Of a stretch of DNA of 64,000 bases, positions 63,819 to 64,000 are shown in pieces. Origin of the DNA: Bifidobacterium moukalabense DSM 27321 (GTDB lineage Bacteria > Actinomycetota > Actinomycetes > Actinomycetales > Bifidobacteriaceae); contig NZ_AZMV01000007.1 of the NCBI RefSeq assembly GCF_000522505.1, forward strand, positions 248,001-312,000. The letters are read 5' to 3'. The first letter of the stretch is position 1. The number at the start of each line of letters is the position of its first letter. A model generated the notes under the pieces. It searched no databases and had not been told where the DNA came from. It worked only from the letters and a program-made list of their open reading frames with translations. A program made the translations under genes and the position numbers.

Positions 63819-64000
63819 TGCCCGAACACGTGGCGAAGACGCCAGAAGCGCTGTCATGGCATTGACTCGTACTCGTGCCGAGCTTGCCTACAGTGACGGT
63901 TCCACCGCTACTCGCGTTGTGGACTGGAACCAAGAACAGTTTGAGTCCATTGCGGAGGAAGCCTCGAAAGGCAGACTGCACGCCGGCGAATCCCGCACGG
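63814..64000 (+). pseudogene. Continuation of GH43-like enzyme in shifted frame (partial)
   Basis: This frame is open to the window edge and reads ALTRTRAELAYSDGSTATRV then VDWNQEQFESIAEEASKG, a bacterial Ig-like linker typical after the first propeller of large multidomain GH43 enzymes. It has no good start or ribosome-binding site of its own, so it is the rest of the preceding gene displaced by the A-run. Confidence 0.6.

Noticed and set aside
1-64000. CRISPR arrays, tRNA or rRNA genes, insertion sequences, prophage
   Set aside because: No regularly spaced repeats, cloverleaf sequences, transposase motifs or phage structural genes were recognised.

Overview
The window is a high-GC actinobacterial chromosome segment that reads as Bifidobacterium. 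The evidence is the MurT/GatD pair, the actinobacterial tad-like pilus cluster, the ppk/mutT1 pair, the aspartokinase encoded as separate catalytic and ACT-domain genes, and the many glycoside hydrolases (GHs) each paired with a local regulator. I cannot fix the species. I found no rRNA, tRNA, CRISPR array, intact insertion sequence or prophage.

Layout. 1-11000 is mostly housekeeping: the end of murT, gatD, a small phasin-like protein, an ABC1/UbiB kinase, a decayed VapC-type toxin gene, a glycerophosphodiester phosphodiesterase, upp, a Nudix/histidine-phosphatase fusion and polyphosphate kinase. 11000-15300 is a compact beta-glucoside locus: a TetR regulator, two palindromic operators, a GH3 enzyme and an MFS transporter. 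15500-20100 is a tad/flp-like pilus cluster whose first four genes are bracketed by two copies of a 60-bp repeat, each with a perfect DnaA box. A diacylglycerol-kinase-family gene follows.

21600-43600 is the most unusual part. Three large GH3 enzymes have swapped domain order and a membrane segment at each end, so their catalytic parts should sit on the cell surface. Two of them are followed directly by a gene for a small four-helix membrane protein. Interleaved are two paralogous sensor-kinase/LytTR-regulator pairs of the AgrC/AgrA type (without agrB or agrD), a cytoplasmic GH2 enzyme, a cytoplasmic GH78 alpha-L-rhamnosidase and a GPH-family sugar symporter. Direct repeats spaced 21 bp lie upstream of one GH3 gene and of the GH78 operon, as expected for LytTR-type binding. 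I read this as a sensing, surface-trimming, import and cytoplasmic-hydrolysis system for rhamnose-containing plant glycosides; the exact substrate is inference.

43700-50300 holds an MFS transporter, a TetR-controlled DUF5692-like membrane protein with two clear operators, and a GH36 alpha-galactosidase followed by an AraC-type regulator. 50500-61300 returns to core functions: dnaX, recR, split aspartokinase, asd, a DUF5701 protein, a metallophosphoesterase and leuA. The window ends in an arabinan/arabinoxylan region: a GH43 lipoprotein diverges from another GH43-like gene across a pair of LacI-type operators. The second gene is broken by a frameshift at a run of seven A residues and continues past the edge.
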